A stretch of DNA of 64,000 nt from Pseudomonas sp. LS1212 (GCF_024741815.1 NZ_CP102951.1:4850001-4914000), one strand, 5' to 3'; shown: positions 10,008 through 20,359, counted from the first letter of the stretch. A program made the numbers and translations. Notes: generated by a model from the letters alone, not told the origin.

Positions 10008-12557
10008 GTGTTGAAGAAAACACTGTTTCAGCTGCACTGGTTTTTCGGTATCAGCGCGGGCCTGGTGCTGGCACTGATGGGGATCACCGGCGCGACATGG
10101 TCCTTCCAGGATGAGCTGCTGCGCCTTCTCAATCCCGAAGCCCTGACCGTCCAGGTTCTGGAGAGCGGTGCCCTGCCACCGGCCGAACTGGTGCGCAAGA
10201 TTGAAGCCGAGACCGGCAACCGCGTCGCCGACCTGCGGGTCGAGATCAGCAGCGGCTATGCCTCACGGGTATTCTTCACCCCGCCACCCGGCGAGCGTCG
10301 CGGGCCGATGCGTTATTTCGACGCCTACACCGGCACACTCAAGGGCGACGTCAGCGGCCAGGCGTTTTTCGACCTGATGCTGCAATTGCACAGGTTTCTG
10401 GCCATTGGCGATACCGGGCGCCAGATCACCGGTGCCTGCACCCTGATCCTGATTTTCTTCTGCCTTTCCGGCTTGTACCTGCGCTGGCCACGCAAGGCGC
10501 TGAACTGGCGGATCTGGTTGACGCTGGACTGGGCGAAAAAGGGCCGCAGCTTCAACTGGGACCTGCACGCAGTGGCCGGCACCTGGTGCTTGCTGTTCTA
10601 TCTCTTGTTCGCCCTGACCGGGCTGTTCTGGTCCTATGAATGGTACCGTGAAGGTTTGAACAAGCTGCTGGCCGATGGCCCGACGCCCGGTCAACAACAC
10701 AAGAACGGTGAAGCTCGCGGCCGGAGTCCGAAACCTGCCGCCGACGCCCCGCCGCTGGTCGTCGATTATGACGCCGTGTGGAAAAGCATCCAGAGCACCG
10801 CCGGTCCCGGCCTGAGCACCTATAATCTGCGCTTGCCGCAGGTTGGCAAGCAGCCGGCCACGGTCTACTACGTACTGGAAAACGCCGAGCACGAGCGCGC
10901 ACTTAACCAGATCAGTCTGGACCCAGCCACCGGCACGGTCTTTAAAGTCGAACGCTATGCCGACAAGTCATTCAAGGCGCAGTTGCTGACCAGCGTCTAT
11001 GCCCTGCACGTGGGCAGCTACTTCGGAATGATCGGCCGGATTCTGGTCACCATTGCCAGCCTGACCATGCCGCTGTTCTTTGTCACCGGCTGGTTGCTGT
11101 ACCTCGATCGCCGACGCAAGAAGCGCCAGGTGCGCCAGGCACGCAACGGTTTGAGCGCGAGCAAGGGCGATGCATCCGGCTGGTTGATCGGTTTTGCCAG
11201 CCAGAGTGGTTTTGCCGAGCAACTGGCCTGGCAGACCGCCGGTCAGCTGCAGTCCGCCGGTCTGCCGGTGCGGGTCCAGCCGCTGGCGCAACTGACCGAG
11301 GCGGACTTGAACCAGTCGCAACAAGCCTTGTTCGTCGTCAGTACCTTCGGTGACGGCGAAGCACCGGACAGCGCCCGCGGCTTCGAGCGCAAAGTGCTGG
11401 GCCAGCCCTGGACGCTGGACAAGCTCAACTTCGGTTTGCTGGCACTCGGCGATCGGCAATACCCGCAGTTCTGTGGCTTCGCCCATCGGGTCCACGGCTG
11501 GTTGACCGAACGCGGCGCCAAACCGGCATTCGCGCCGATCGAAGTCGACAGCGCCGATCCGGCAGCATTGCAGCACTGGCAACAGGAACTTGCGCGCCTG
11601 ACCGGCAGCCAGCCGGTGAGCACCTGGCAAGCGCCAAGCTACAGCAATTGGACCCTGGCCCGGCGCGAGCACCTTAATCCGGGCAGCCAGGGTTCGGCGG
11701 TTTTTCTGTTGGGTCTGGTGCCGGATAAGCCGCAAACCTGGGAAGCCGGCGACCTGGTCGAAATCCTGCCGCGCAACAGTGATGCAGCGGTCGAGCAATT
11801 TCTTGGCGGGCTGGGCATTGCCGCGCAAACACGGGTGGTCCTCGATGGCCTGCAGGAAACCCTGGCCCAGGCGCTTGCCAGCCGGCAGTTGCCGCAGAGC
11901 CGCGGGCACCTGGTGGGGCTGCATGCCCAGGCCCTGGTCGATGCGCTGATTCCCATCGCCGCCCGGGAATACTCGATCGCCTCGATCGCCAGCGACGGCG
12001 TACTTGAGCTGATCATCCGTCAGGAGCGTTATGCCGATGGCAGCCTCGGCCTGGGTTCGGGTTGGCTCACCGAACACGCAACGCTGGGTTCGGCAATCAG
12101 CCTTCGGCTACGGCGCAACAGCAGCTTCCATCTACCACAAGCGCCGGTGCCCATGATCCTGCTGGGTAACGGCACGGGCATCGCCGGGCTGCGCAGCTTG
12201 CTCAAGGCGCGTATAGCCGACGGTCAACAGCGTAACTGGTTGCTGTTTGGCGAGCGCAACGTCGCCCATGACTTCCATTGCGGCGATGAGTTGCAAGGGT
12301 GGCTGGCCAACGGCGATCTGAGCCGGCTCGACCTGGCGTTCTCCCGCGACCAGGCGCAGAAGATTTATGTGCAGGATCGCTTGCGCGAGCATGCCGAGCA
12401 ACTGCGCAGCTGGTTGGTCGATGGAGCTGCGATCTATATCTGTGGCAGCCTGCAAGGGATGGCATCAGGGGTTGATGCGGTGCTGAACGAGGTGCTGGGG
12501 GCTGCTGAAGTGGAGCGGCTGATCGAGTCGGGGCGGTATCGGCGGGATGTTTATTGA
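10008..12557 (+). CDS. piuB: PepSY-domain membrane flavoprotein reductase PiuB
   Basis: An 849-residue fusion. The N-terminal part has four membrane helices in a PepSY-associated arrangement (LVLALMGITGATWSF near residue 20; helices near 140, 195 and 340). A flavodoxin-like FMN domain follows (about 385-535, STFGDGEAPDSA and ALGDRQYPQF), then a ferredoxin-reductase-type FAD/NADPH domain to the end (REYSIAS, GNGTGIAGLRS, YICGSLQGMASG). It is thought to reduce siderophore-bound iron. The start is the GTG at 10008, with AAGGGA 7 bases upstream; the frame is open back to 9966. It follows piuA after a terminator. Confidence 0.9.
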   Translation: MLKKTLFQLHWFFGISAGLVLALMGITGATWSFQDELLRLLNPEALTVQVLESGALPPAELVRKIEAETGNRVADLRVEISSGYASRVFFTPPPGERRGPMRYFDAYTGTLKGDVSGQAFFDLMLQLHRFLAIGDTGRQITGACTLILIFFCLSGLYLRWPRKALNWRIWLTLDWAKKGRSFNWDLHAVAGTWCLLFYLLFALTGLFWSYEWYREGLNKLLADGPTPGQQHKNGEARGRSPKPAADAPPLVVDYDAVWKSIQSTAGPGLSTYNLRLPQVGKQPATVYYVLENAEHERALNQISLDPATGTVFKVERYADKSFKAQLLTSVYALHVGSYFGMIGRILVTIASLTMPLFFVTGWLLYLDRRRKKRQVRQARNGLSASKGDASGWLIGFASQSGFAEQLAWQTAGQLQSAGLPVRVQPLAQLTEADLNQSQQALFVVSTFGDGEAPDSARGFERKVLGQPWTLDKLNFGLLALGDRQYPQFCGFAHRVHGWLTERGAKPAFAPIEVDSADPAALQHWQQELARLTGSQPVSTWQAPSYSNWTLARREHLNPGSQGSAVFLLGLVPDKPQTWEAGDLVEILPRNSDAAVEQFLGGLGIAAQTRVVLDGLQETLAQALASRQLPQSRGHLVGLHAQALVDALIPIAAREYSIASIASDGVLELIIRQERYADGSLGLGSGWLTEHATLGSAISLRLRRNSSFHLPQAPVPMILLGNGTGIAGLRSLLKARIADGQQRNWLLFGERNVAHDFHCGDELQGWLANGDLSRLDLAFSRDQAQKIYVQDRLREHAEQLRSWLVDGAAIYICGSLQGMASGVDAVLNEVLGAAEVERLIESGRYRRDVY

Positions 12558-12617
12558 GCTGCAGGTGAGGCCAGGGACTGCATCAGGTCAGTGAGGACTC
12601 TGTTGCCGGTCCTGGCC

Positions 12618-12713
12618 TCATCGCTGGCAAGCCAGCTCCCACAATAGACCTGAGCCAGGCCAGTGTTTTGTGAGCTGCTCCAGATCCCTGTGGGAGCTGG
12701 CTTGCCAGCGATA
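12618..12713. repeat. REP doublet, GCTGGCAAGCCAGC subtype
   Basis: Forward copy at 12618-12643 and inverted copy at 12689-12713 around a 45-base spacer, in the gap between convergent piuB and fruA. Confidence 0.85.
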
Positions 12714-12719
12714 GGGCCC

Positions 12720-14459
12720 TCAAGCCTTCACAGGTTCCACCGCCATCTCCATCACTTCACTGCGCTTGAGCACCGAATACACCACCGCCGTCAGCAAGCT
12801 GCCTGCCACGATTGCCAGCAAGTACAAAAGCGCATGGTTGATCGCGTTTGGAATCAGCATCACGAACAGCCCGCCGTGGGGCGCCATCAACTTGCAACCG
12901 AAGTACATCGACAACGCCCCCGCCAATGCACCACCGGCGATGGCGGCCGGGATCACCCGCAGCGGGTCCTTGGCCGCAAAGGGGATCGCCCCTTCGGAGA
13001 TGAAGCACAAGCCCAGCACCAATGCCGCCTTGCCGGCCTCGCGTTCGCTCTGGGCGAATTTGCGCCGGGCAATGAAGCTGGCGATGCCCAGACCAATGGG
13101 CGGCACCATGCCGGCCGCCATAGTCGCGGCCATCGGTGCGTAGCTCTGCGATGCCAGCAAGCCTACCGAAAAGGCATAGGCAGCCTTGTTGATCGGCCCA
13201 CCAAGGTCCACGCACATCATCCCGCCGAGCAGCACGCCCAGCAGTATCGCGTTTGTGGTGCCCATGCTGTCGAGGAAGTGGGTCAGACCTTCGAGCAATC
13301 CGGCCACCGGTTTACCCACCACATAGATCATGACCAGGCCGGTGAACAGACTCGCCAGCAATGGAATGATCAGGATCGGCTTGAGCGCTTCCAGGCTAGT
13401 GGGCAAACGCGCCCAGCGATTGATCGCCTTCGCGCTGTAACCGGCCAGAAAACCGGCAATGATACCGCCGATGAAGCCGGCCCCGAGGATGCTGGCCAGC
13501 AAGCCGCCGATCATTCCCGGTGCCAGGCCCGGGCGGTCGGCGATGGAATAGGCGATGTAACCCGCCAGCAATGGCACCATCAACTTGAACGCGGCATCCC
13601 CGCCGATCTGCATCAAGGCAGCCGGCAAGGTGCCCGGCTCCTTGTACGCGGTGATCCCGAAGACGAAGGACAAGGCGATCAGCAAGCCACCGGCCACCAC
13701 CATCGGCAGCATGAACGACACGCCGGTCAGCAGGTGCTTGTACACCCCGGCCTTTTCCGAACCGGCCGCTTGGCCACTGGTGCCGGCCGCAGCACCGGCG
13801 GTTTCTTCCTTGCCCTGTGCCAATGCCTTGTCCAGAGTCGCCTGTGCCTGCTTGAGGGCAATGCCGGTACCGCAACGATAGATTCGCTTGCCGGCAAAAC
13901 GCTCGGTCGGCACCTCGATGTCGGCGGCCAGCAGCACTACATCGGCGTCGGCAATGTCGCCAGCGCCAAGCGGATTGCGCGCGCCGACCGACCCCTGGGT
14001 CTCGACCTGCAGGCTGTACCCGAGTTGTTTGGCCGCCTGCTGCAAGGCCTCGGCGGCCATGAACGTGTGGGCGACGCCCGTCGGGCAGGCAGTCACCGCC
14101 ACGATGCGCGGCGCACGCGCCTGCGCCACCGGTGCAACTGTCGGTGCGGCATACACTTGCGCCTCGTCGGCCGCCTTGCGCAGAAAGGCTTCGACGTCCT
14201 GCAGGGCCTGCGCCGGGCTGCTGTGGTACAAGCGCTTGCCGACAAACCGGCTCAGGTCGATGGCACCTGTGCTGACGACCAGTACCCACTGCGCCGCATC
14301 GATCGTTGCCTGCGACAGTTGTTGTTCCGGATGTTTCGGGTCATGGACCTCGACGCTGGTGCTCCAGCCCTGCCGCTGGGCGGCCGCTTCCAGCAACCGG
14401 GCACTGAGAACGCTGGAGACCATGCCGCTGGGGCAGGACGTGACAATGGCTAGTTTCAT
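12720..14459 (-). CDS. fruA: fructose-specific PTS enzyme IIBC
   Basis: A 579-residue permease. It has a degenerate IIB' domain (1-105, SCPSGMVSSVLSARL), a proper IIB domain (about 113-210) with the phosphocysteine in TACPTGVAHTFMAAEAL, an alanine/glycine-rich linker, and a membrane IIC domain with about eight to ten helices (about 235-570, GVSFMLPMVVAGGLLIALSF). It takes phosphate from FruB and imports fructose as fructose-1-phosphate. It is the last gene of fruB-fruK-fruA, starting 11 bases after fruK. Pseudomonads generally have this single sugar PTS. Confidence 0.96.
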   Translation of the reverse strand: MKLAIVTSCPSGMVSSVLSARLLEAAAQRQGWSTSVEVHDPKHPEQQLSQATIDAAQWVLVVSTGAIDLSRFVGKRLYHSSPAQALQDVEAFLRKAADEAQVYAAPTVAPVAQARAPRIVAVTACPTGVAHTFMAAEALQQAAKQLGYSLQVETQGSVGARNPLGAGDIADADVVLLAADIEVPTERFAGKRIYRCGTGIALKQAQATLDKALAQGKEETAGAAAGTSGQAAGSEKAGVYKHLLTGVSFMLPMVVAGGLLIALSFVFGITAYKEPGTLPAALMQIGGDAAFKLMVPLLAGYIAYSIADRPGLAPGMIGGLLASILGAGFIGGIIAGFLAGYSAKAINRWARLPTSLEALKPILIIPLLASLFTGLVMIYVVGKPVAGLLEGLTHFLDSMGTTNAILLGVLLGGMMCVDLGGPINKAAYAFSVGLLASQSYAPMAATMAAGMVPPIGLGIASFIARRKFAQSEREAGKAALVLGLCFISEGAIPFAAKDPLRVIPAAIAGGALAGALSMYFGCKLMAPHGGLFVMLIPNAINHALLYLLAIVAGSLLTAVVYSVLKRSEVMEMAVEPVKA

Positions 14460-14470
14460 CTCAAACCCTC

Positions 14471-15403
14471 TTATTCTTCTGTCAGAGCGCGTACGCGAAC
14501 GTCGCCTTCAAGCAGCGCCAGGCGCTCCGTATCGGTAATTCCGAAGCCAATCTGCGTCACGGCCATCGCAGCGATGGCCGTGGCCGTGCGCAGGGTCTGC
14601 TCGGCAGAATGATTGCCCAGCAGGCCATGCACCATGCCAGCCAGCAGCGAGTCGCCAGCGCCTACCGTACTGGCGACCCTGACCTTGGGTGGCAGCGCCT
14701 GCAGCGCTGGCTGGTTGCTGAACCAGTTCACGCCTTCGGCTCCGTGGGAAATCACCACATGCTCGACCCCTTGCTCACGCAAGGTGCGTGCGGCAACGAC
14801 TTGATCGACTCCACTGCCCATGGCCTCGGCCAGCTCCTCGGTGTTTGGCTTGACCAACCACGGCGCCGCTGCCAGGCCTGCACGCAATGCCTCGCCACTC
14901 GTGTCGAGCGCCACTTTCAAGCCCATGGCCTTGAGCCGTTCGAGCAGCGTCTGCAACCACTGCGCACTCACGCCACGCGGCAAGCTGCCGGCCACCACCA
15001 CCGCATCGTGACCGGGGGCAATCCGCTCAAGACGTGCCAGCAATGCCTGCTGGGCGTTCTCGTCGACCTGCAGGCCGGGCCCGTTGAGATCGGTGATACG
15101 CCCGCCATTCTCAGCCAGCTTGATATTGCTGCGGGTCTCGCCGGGCACGCGGATAAAGGCATCGACAAAGCCGCGCCGCGCAAACAGCGTGTCGAAGGGC
15201 TGCTGATTGTCCATGCCGATAAAGCCGCTCACCGTCAGGCTATGACCCAGATCGGCCAGCACCTGTGCCACGTTCAAGCCCTTGCCCGCGGCATGACTGT
15301 GCAACGCCTCGCTACGATTGACCTCGCCCAGGCGCAGTTCGGCCAGCTCAATGGTCAGGTCCAGCGCCGGGTTGAGGGTAATGGTCAGAATCCTTGCCAT
15401 CAT
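14471..15403 (-). CDS. fruK: 1-phosphofructokinase
   Basis: A 310-residue PfkB-family sugar kinase converting fructose-1-phosphate to fructose-1,6-bisphosphate. ITLNPALDLTIEL opens the protein, AAGKGLNVAQVLADLG is the first PfkB signature (about 38-53) and VGAGDSLLAGMVHGLLG near residue 250 carries the catalytic aspartate. The start ATG overlaps the fruB stop codon (ATGA), so the two are translationally coupled; a second ATG follows directly and could also be used. Confidence 0.96.
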   Translation of the reverse strand: MMARILTITLNPALDLTIELAELRLGEVNRSEALHSHAAGKGLNVAQVLADLGHSLTVSGFIGMDNQQPFDTLFARRGFVDAFIRVPGETRSNIKLAENGGRITDLNGPGLQVDENAQQALLARLERIAPGHDAVVVAGSLPRGVSAQWLQTLLERLKAMGLKVALDTSGEALRAGLAAAPWLVKPNTEELAEAMGSGVDQVVAARTLREQGVEHVVISHGAEGVNWFSNQPALQALPPKVRVASTVGAGDSLLAGMVHGLLGNHSAEQTLRTATAIAAMAVTQIGFGITDTERLALLEGDVRVRALTEE

Positions 15404-18261
15404 GCGTTCTCCACCAGGGCCCGCACCTGGGCTGCGGTACCTTGTATCAGCGCCTGCTGCGCCAACGCCTGGGCGTCGGCCAGGGTCAGTTCGCGCACCC
15501 CGGCCTTGACCTCGGCAATGCTGCGCGCCGAGACACTCAATTCATCGACTCCCAGCCCCACCAACAACGGCACCGCGACAGGGTCGGCAGCCAGTTCGCC
15601 ACAGATCCCGACCCACTTGCCATGGGCGTGGGCGGCGCGCACGGTGATATCGATCAATTGCAGCACGGCGGGGTGCAAGCCATCGGCCTGGCCCGAGAGT
15701 GTCGGGTGGCCGCGGTCGATGGCCAGGGTGTATTGGGTCAAATCGTTGGTGCCGATACTGAAGAAGTCCACTTCACGGGCCAGCACCGGCGCCAGCAACG
15801 CGGCCGACGGGACTTCGATCATGATCCCGAGTTGCAGATCGGCCACCGGAATTTCCTGACGCAGACGTTCAGTCATGTCCCTGGCCTGGCGCCATTCTTC
15901 GACACCCCCGACCATGGGAAACATGATCCGCAGCGGCCGGTTGTCTGCCCCCCGCAGCAACGCACGCAACTGACTTTCCATGACCTGCGGACGCTGCAGC
16001 GTGAGACGGATACCGCGTACGCCGAGGAAGGGGTTTTCTTCCTTGGCGATCGGCCAGTAAGGCAACGGCTTGTCGCCGCCGACATCCAGGGTTCGCACCA
16101 CCAGCGGCCGACCGGCCAAGCCATCGAGCACGCGACGATATTCGGCTTCCTGGGTGGCTTCATCCGGTGCCTGCTGGTGAGCCATGAAAATCAGCTCGGT
16201 GCGCAGCAAGCCGACGCCCTCGGCGCCCTGATCGACCACGGCGGCGATCCCGGCACTTTCGCCGATATTGGCGAACACTTCCACGGCATGCCCGTCACGG
16301 GTCACCGCCGGTTCCAGACGCCGGGCGGCAGCGGCCTGCAAACGCGCTGCTCGGCTGTCGCGCTCTTCCAGGGCACGGCGCAGGGCGTCGGCGGCAGGCG
16401 CCACCGTCAGGTGGCCGCGCTGGCCGTCGATCAGCAATGGGCAACCCGAATCGAGCAGCAGCACCGCTTCACCGGCTCCGACCACGGCAGGGATACCCAG
16501 CGCACGAGCGACGATGGCACTGTGTGCTGTCGCCCCGCCCCGGGCCGTAAGAATCCCGGCAACGCGGGCCGGGTCGAGCCGGGCAACGTCGGAAGGGCCG
16601 ACTTCATCCATCACCAGGATGTAAGGTTCTTCGGGCTCATGTGGTGTCTCGATGCCGCACAGTTGCGCCAGCACGCGGCGGCCAACGTCGCGCAGATCCG
16701 CCGCCCGCTCGGCCAGCAAGGCATCGTGCAGGGATTCCTGCTGCCGCGCGGCCGCTTCGATCACCGACATCCAGGCCGCTGCCGCGCTTTCGCCCTGCTT
16801 GAGACGATTGTCGACGTCATCGGTCAATTCCGGGTCGTCGAGCATTTCCTGGTGGGTGACGAATATCTCGCGGATGGCCTTGGCCTTGCTCCGCTGGATC
16901 AGCCCATCGATATCTTCGCGCACCTCGACCAGGGCCTTGTGCAAGCGCTCGCGCTCAAAGACTGGAGTCTCTCCACGCAATGGGTAATCGATTTCGCGCT
17001 GAACATGCAGGTGCGCCGGCCCTGCGGCAATCCCCGGTGCGGCGGCGATGCCCTGGATGACCGCACCGGCGATCGGCGCCTGAACCGGGGCCGGCGCCTC
17101 AAGCACCTCTTCGACCACGGCAACAGCCAACGGCAGCGGTTCGATCTCTTCGCCCAGGCCTTCTTCGACAGCCGCCAGCAACGCTGGCAAGGCATCGGCG
17201 GCGATACTCGGCTCGGCAATGAACTCCAGCACCTGGCCGCGATGCGCCCCGAGCCCGAGCAGCTTGCTCAAGCTCTTGGCCGACACCGGGTTCTCCGGGC
17301 TATCGACGATGCGCAAACGAATCTCGCCTTCGAACTGCTTGGCCAACTGGGCGAGAATCTTCGCCGGACGAGCATGCAGACCTTGGGCATTGGCCAGGCC
17401 GATGCGAGCACTCGGCCAATCGGCCGGTACCTCGCCCCCCAACGCTTCGAGCACTGCTCGGGTGCTGGTGGCCCGGCACAGTTCATGCCCTCGCCCTTCG
17501 ATCAGCAGCGCGCAAAGACGCTCGAGCAAGGCTTGATGCGCCTCGCCGAGGCTTGCCAGGCAAAACAGCCCGTTAAGCGGCTGATCCAGATAACGCAGAG
17601 GTTTGTGCGGCGTGACAAAAGCCAGCCCCGGCCGCTTGACGGCCTGCTCGCTGTGCAGCCACCACAGGCCATCGCCCAAAGGCAGTGCTTCGACCTGCTG
17701 CAACATCGCGGCGAAACCGCTGCCGACACAGTCGGCCTGGCGCAGCAAGCGGGCCCCGCGCCACACCAGTTCATCGAAATCATCGGCAGCGACGCCCAGG
17801 CCAATCATCTGGGCATCCAGGGCCAGCTCTTGTGCAGCGCCCTGCAGCAATTTCAGCAGCGCCTCGGCCGAACTGGCGCGGCGCAGGGCCTCACCCAGGT
17901 CGGTCTCACCCAGCGCTCGTGTCAGCAGCTGGAGCAAACGCAGATGCTCGTCGGATTTAGCGGCAATGCCAATGGCTAGATAGACGATCTGCCCGTCACC
18001 CCAGTCCACGCCCTCGGGAAACTGCATCAGGCGCACGCCGGTGGTGAACACCAGGTCTCGGGTTTGCGGCGTGCCGTGGGGGATCGCAATACCTTGGCCA
18101 AGAAAGGTCGAGCCCTGCGCCTCTCGCGCCTGCAAGCCTGCGAGGTAACCGTCGGCAACCAGGCCGTCGGACACTAGATGGTCAGCCAGAAGCTGCAGTG
18201 CGGCGGGTTTATCCACGGCCGTCTGGCCCATGGATATCTGCTCTAAAGTGAGCTCGAGCAT
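15400..18261 (-). CDS. fruB: fructose PTS multiphosphoryl transfer protein (IIA-HPr-EI)
   Basis: A 953-residue fusion carrying the whole soluble part of the PTS. The IIA domain (1-145) has its phosphohistidine in GIAIPHGTPQTRD. The HPr domain (about 280-370) has GLHARPAKIL. The enzyme I domain (about 390-953) has GGATAHSAIVARALGIPAVVG, the DVGGDKPLPY stretch and the C-terminal GICGELAADPVA PEP-binding end. The chosen start at 18261 has AAGGAG 7 bases upstream; the frame runs 33 codons further without a ribosome-binding site. It transfers phosphate from PEP to FruA and leads the operon. Confidence 0.96.
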   Translation of the reverse strand: MLELTLEQISMGQTAVDKPAALQLLADHLVSDGLVADGYLAGLQAREAQGSTFLGQGIAIPHGTPQTRDLVFTTGVRLMQFPEGVDWGDGQIVYLAIGIAAKSDEHLRLLQLLTRALGETDLGEALRRASSAEALLKLLQGAAQELALDAQMIGLGVAADDFDELVWRGARLLRQADCVGSGFAAMLQQVEALPLGDGLWWLHSEQAVKRPGLAFVTPHKPLRYLDQPLNGLFCLASLGEAHQALLERLCALLIEGRGHELCRATSTRAVLEALGGEVPADWPSARIGLANAQGLHARPAKILAQLAKQFEGEIRLRIVDSPENPVSAKSLSKLLGLGAHRGQVLEFIAEPSIAADALPALLAAVEEGLGEEIEPLPLAVAVVEEVLEAPAPVQAPIAGAVIQGIAAAPGIAAGPAHLHVQREIDYPLRGETPVFERERLHKALVEVREDIDGLIQRSKAKAIREIFVTHQEMLDDPELTDDVDNRLKQGESAAAAWMSVIEAAARQQESLHDALLAERAADLRDVGRRVLAQLCGIETPHEPEEPYILVMDEVGPSDVARLDPARVAGILTARGGATAHSAIVARALGIPAVVGAGEAVLLLDSGCPLLIDGQRGHLTVAPAADALRRALEERDSRAARLQAAAARRLEPAVTRDGHAVEVFANIGESAGIAAVVDQGAEGVGLLRTELIFMAHQQAPDEATQEAEYRRVLDGLAGRPLVVRTLDVGGDKPLPYWPIAKEENPFLGVRGIRLTLQRPQVMESQLRALLRGADNRPLRIMFPMVGGVEEWRQARDMTERLRQEIPVADLQLGIMIEVPSAALLAPVLAREVDFFSIGTNDLTQYTLAIDRGHPTLSGQADGLHPAVLQLIDITVRAAHAHGKWVGICGELAADPVAVPLLVGLGVDELSVSARSIAEVKAGVRELTLADAQALAQQALIQGTAAQVRALVENA

Positions 18262-18570
18262 GCCTATCTCCTTTGCAGCGCGTGACGGGCGCTGAGGTAT
18301 TTTTGTGGATAATTCAGCATAGGGTGAATCACCGGCAGGTGACCGCACGCCTGTTTTCAAGCACCATCAGTCAGCGCGAAAACACATTGCAGGTCAGAAA
18401 ATGCGCTTGCTGAATCGTTTAACCTAGCATTACAGGCACGTTACTCGATAATCTGCCAACTATGAAGCCCCAATTCGTCGTCTCGTCGCGACAATGGTCG
18501 GCTGCCCGAGATCGAATAGATCAGAGACAATGCCCTGCATGGCTCTGCCGGTAACAAGAGGAATCTTCGG
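18262..18570. promoter_or_regulatory. divergent fruB / fruR control region with candidate FruR operator
   Basis: The 309-base region contains no gene and must hold both promoters. TGAATCGTTTAA at 18411-18422 is an imperfect palindrome that resembles the Cra/FruR core (TGAAACGTTTCA). No other strong repeat is seen. The operator call rests on similarity alone. Confidence 0.45.
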
Positions 18571-19566
18571 TTGAAACTCAGCGATATCGCCCGCCTGGCC
18601 GGTGTGTCGGTCACCACGGCCAGCTATGTCATCAATGGCAAGGCCGAACAGCAACGCATCAGTAACAGCACTGTGGAACGCGTGCGGGCGGTGGTCGAGC
18701 AGCACGGCTTCACGCCCAACCCACAAGCGGCCGGCTTGCGCAGCCGGCACACGCGCACCCTGGGTTTCATCCTGCCGGACCTGGAAAACCCCAGTTACGC
18801 GCGCATCGCCAAACAACTGGAACAAGGTGCCCGGGCCCAGGGTTATCAACTGCTGATCGCCAGCAGCGACGATAACCCCGAGAGCGAACGGCAATTGCAG
18901 CAGCTGTTCCGCGCTCGCCGTTGCGACGCACTGTTCGTCGCCAGTTGCCTGCCGGCCACTGACGACAGTTACAGCGAACTGCAAGCCAAGGGCGTGCCGA
19001 TCATCGGGATCGACCGGGCGATGGACCCGGCCCGTTTCTGCTCGGTCGTCAGCGACGACCGCCATGCCAGCCTGCAACTCACCCGCAGCCTGCTGGTACC
19101 GACGCCGCGCCATATCGCCCTGATCGGCGGGCGCCCCGAGCTGAGCGTCAGCCAGGAGCGTACCGGTGGTTTCGAAGAGGCCCTGCAGGGCTTTGAAGGC
19201 GACATACTGATTCATCAAGGCGCAGCCTTCAGCCGCGAATGCGGTCGCCAGCTGATGAATGACTTGCTCGCACGCCTCGGCCACCTTCCCGATGCCCTGG
19301 TGACAACCTCCTACGTGCTGCTGCAGGGCGTGTTCGATGTGCTGCAAAGTCGTCCGGTCAGTTCCAACACGCTACACCTGGGCACCTTCGGTGACACCCA
19401 ATTGCTGGATTTTCTGCCGCTGCCGGTCAACGCCATGGCCCAGCAGCATCCCTTGATCGCCCAGACCGCATTGCGCCTGGCGCTCGGCGCAATCGAGCAG
19501 CAACACTACGAGCCCGGCGTGCACGCCATCGCCCGGACCTTCAAACAGCGCATTTTCGAGGCCTGA
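18571..19566 (+). CDS. fruR: LacI-family regulator FruR (Cra)
   Basis: A 331-residue repressor. The N-terminal helix-turn-helix is MKLSDIARLAGVSVTTASYV with the hinge residues INGKAEQQRIS, followed by a periplasmic-binding-protein-like effector domain (60-331, GFILPDLENPSYARIAKQLE). The start is TTG at 18571, which places the family-typical KLSDIA at the second residue. It lies divergent from fruBKA and is expected to repress it until fructose-1-phosphate binds. The following TatD gene begins 3 bases after its stop codon, so the two are probably co-transcribed. Confidence 0.93.
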   Translation: MKLSDIARLAGVSVTTASYVINGKAEQQRISNSTVERVRAVVEQHGFTPNPQAAGLRSRHTRTLGFILPDLENPSYARIAKQLEQGARAQGYQLLIASSDDNPESERQLQQLFRARRCDALFVASCLPATDDSYSELQAKGVPIIGIDRAMDPARFCSVVSDDRHASLQLTRSLLVPTPRHIALIGGRPELSVSQERTGGFEEALQGFEGDILIHQGAAFSRECGRQLMNDLLARLGHLPDALVTTSYVLLQGVFDVLQSRPVSSNTLHLGTFGDTQLLDFLPLPVNAMAQQHPLIAQTALRLALGAIEQQHYEPGVHAIARTFKQRIFEA

Positions 19567-19568
19567 GC

Positions 19569-20345
19569 ATGAGGCTGATCGACACCCACACACATCTGGA
19601 TTTTCCGGATTTCGATGTCGATCGGCCGGCCCTGCTGGCCAATGCCCGCGCTCAGGGTGTCGAGCGCATCGTGGTGCTTGGGGTCTACCAGAGTAATTGG
19701 CAGCGGGTCTGGGACCTGGTGCAAAGCGACCCGCAGCTCTATGCCGCATTCGGTCTGCACCCGGTCTATCTCGATGAACATCGCCCGGCAGACTTGACCG
19801 AGCTGAGTGACTGGCTGACGCGCCTCAAAGAGCACCGACAGCTCTGTGCCGTGGGGGAGTTCGGCCTGGATTACTACCTGCCGAGCCTGGATCGCGAGCG
19901 CCAGCAGGCGCTGTTCGAGGCTCAATTGCAATTGGCAGCAGACTTCCACCTGCCTGCGCTTTTGCATGTGCGGCGCAGCCATGCCCGCGTCATCGCCAGC
20001 CTCAAGCAGTTTCGTCTTCAGCGTGGCGGCATCATTCACGCATTTGCCGGCAGCGCCGAAGAAGCACGCGAGTACATCAAGCTCGGCTTCAAGCTGGGCC
20101 TGGGCGGCGCCGCCACCTGGCCGCAGGCATTGCGCATGCACAAAGTGATCGCGGCACTGCCGCTCGACAGCGTAGTGCTGGAGACCGACGCGCCGGACAT
20201 GGCCCCGGCCATGTTCGCAGGCCTGCGCAACAGTCCCGAACACTTGCCGCAAATCGCCCAGGCACTGGCCGGCTTGATGGGCATCACGGCCAGTGAACTG
20301 GCCGCTGCCACCACTCGCAACGCCTGCGAGTTATTTCAATGGTGA
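19569..20345 (+). CDS. TatD-family metal-dependent hydrolase
   Basis: A 258-residue TIM-barrel hydrolase. Metal-binding signatures are seen in order: DTHTHLDF at residues 4-11, GEFGLDYY near 96, PALLHVRRSHARV near 131 and LETDAPDMAP near 205. Family members are DNases or act on other phosphoesters, and the precise substrate here is not known. It starts 3 bases after fruR and ends 14 bases before the convergent chemoreceptor gene. Confidence 0.9.
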   Translation: MRLIDTHTHLDFPDFDVDRPALLANARAQGVERIVVLGVYQSNWQRVWDLVQSDPQLYAAFGLHPVYLDEHRPADLTELSDWLTRLKEHRQLCAVGEFGLDYYLPSLDRERQQALFEAQLQLAADFHLPALLHVRRSHARVIASLKQFRLQRGGIIHAFAGSAEEAREYIKLGFKLGLGGAATWPQALRMHKVIAALPLDSVVLETDAPDMAPAMFAGLRNSPEHLPQIAQALAGLMGITASELAAATTRNACELFQW

Positions 20346-20359
20346 GGCGCGCCAGCCCC

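Noticed and set aside
12663..14453. 596-codon open frame on the plus strand opposite fruA
   Set aside because: Antisense shadow of the fructose PTS permease; histidine- and glutamine-rich with no domain.
15394..17979. Long open frame (861 codons) on the plus strand opposite fruB
   Set aside because: It is the antisense reading of a well-supported PTS gene; high GC produces long open antisense frames and its translation resembles no protein.
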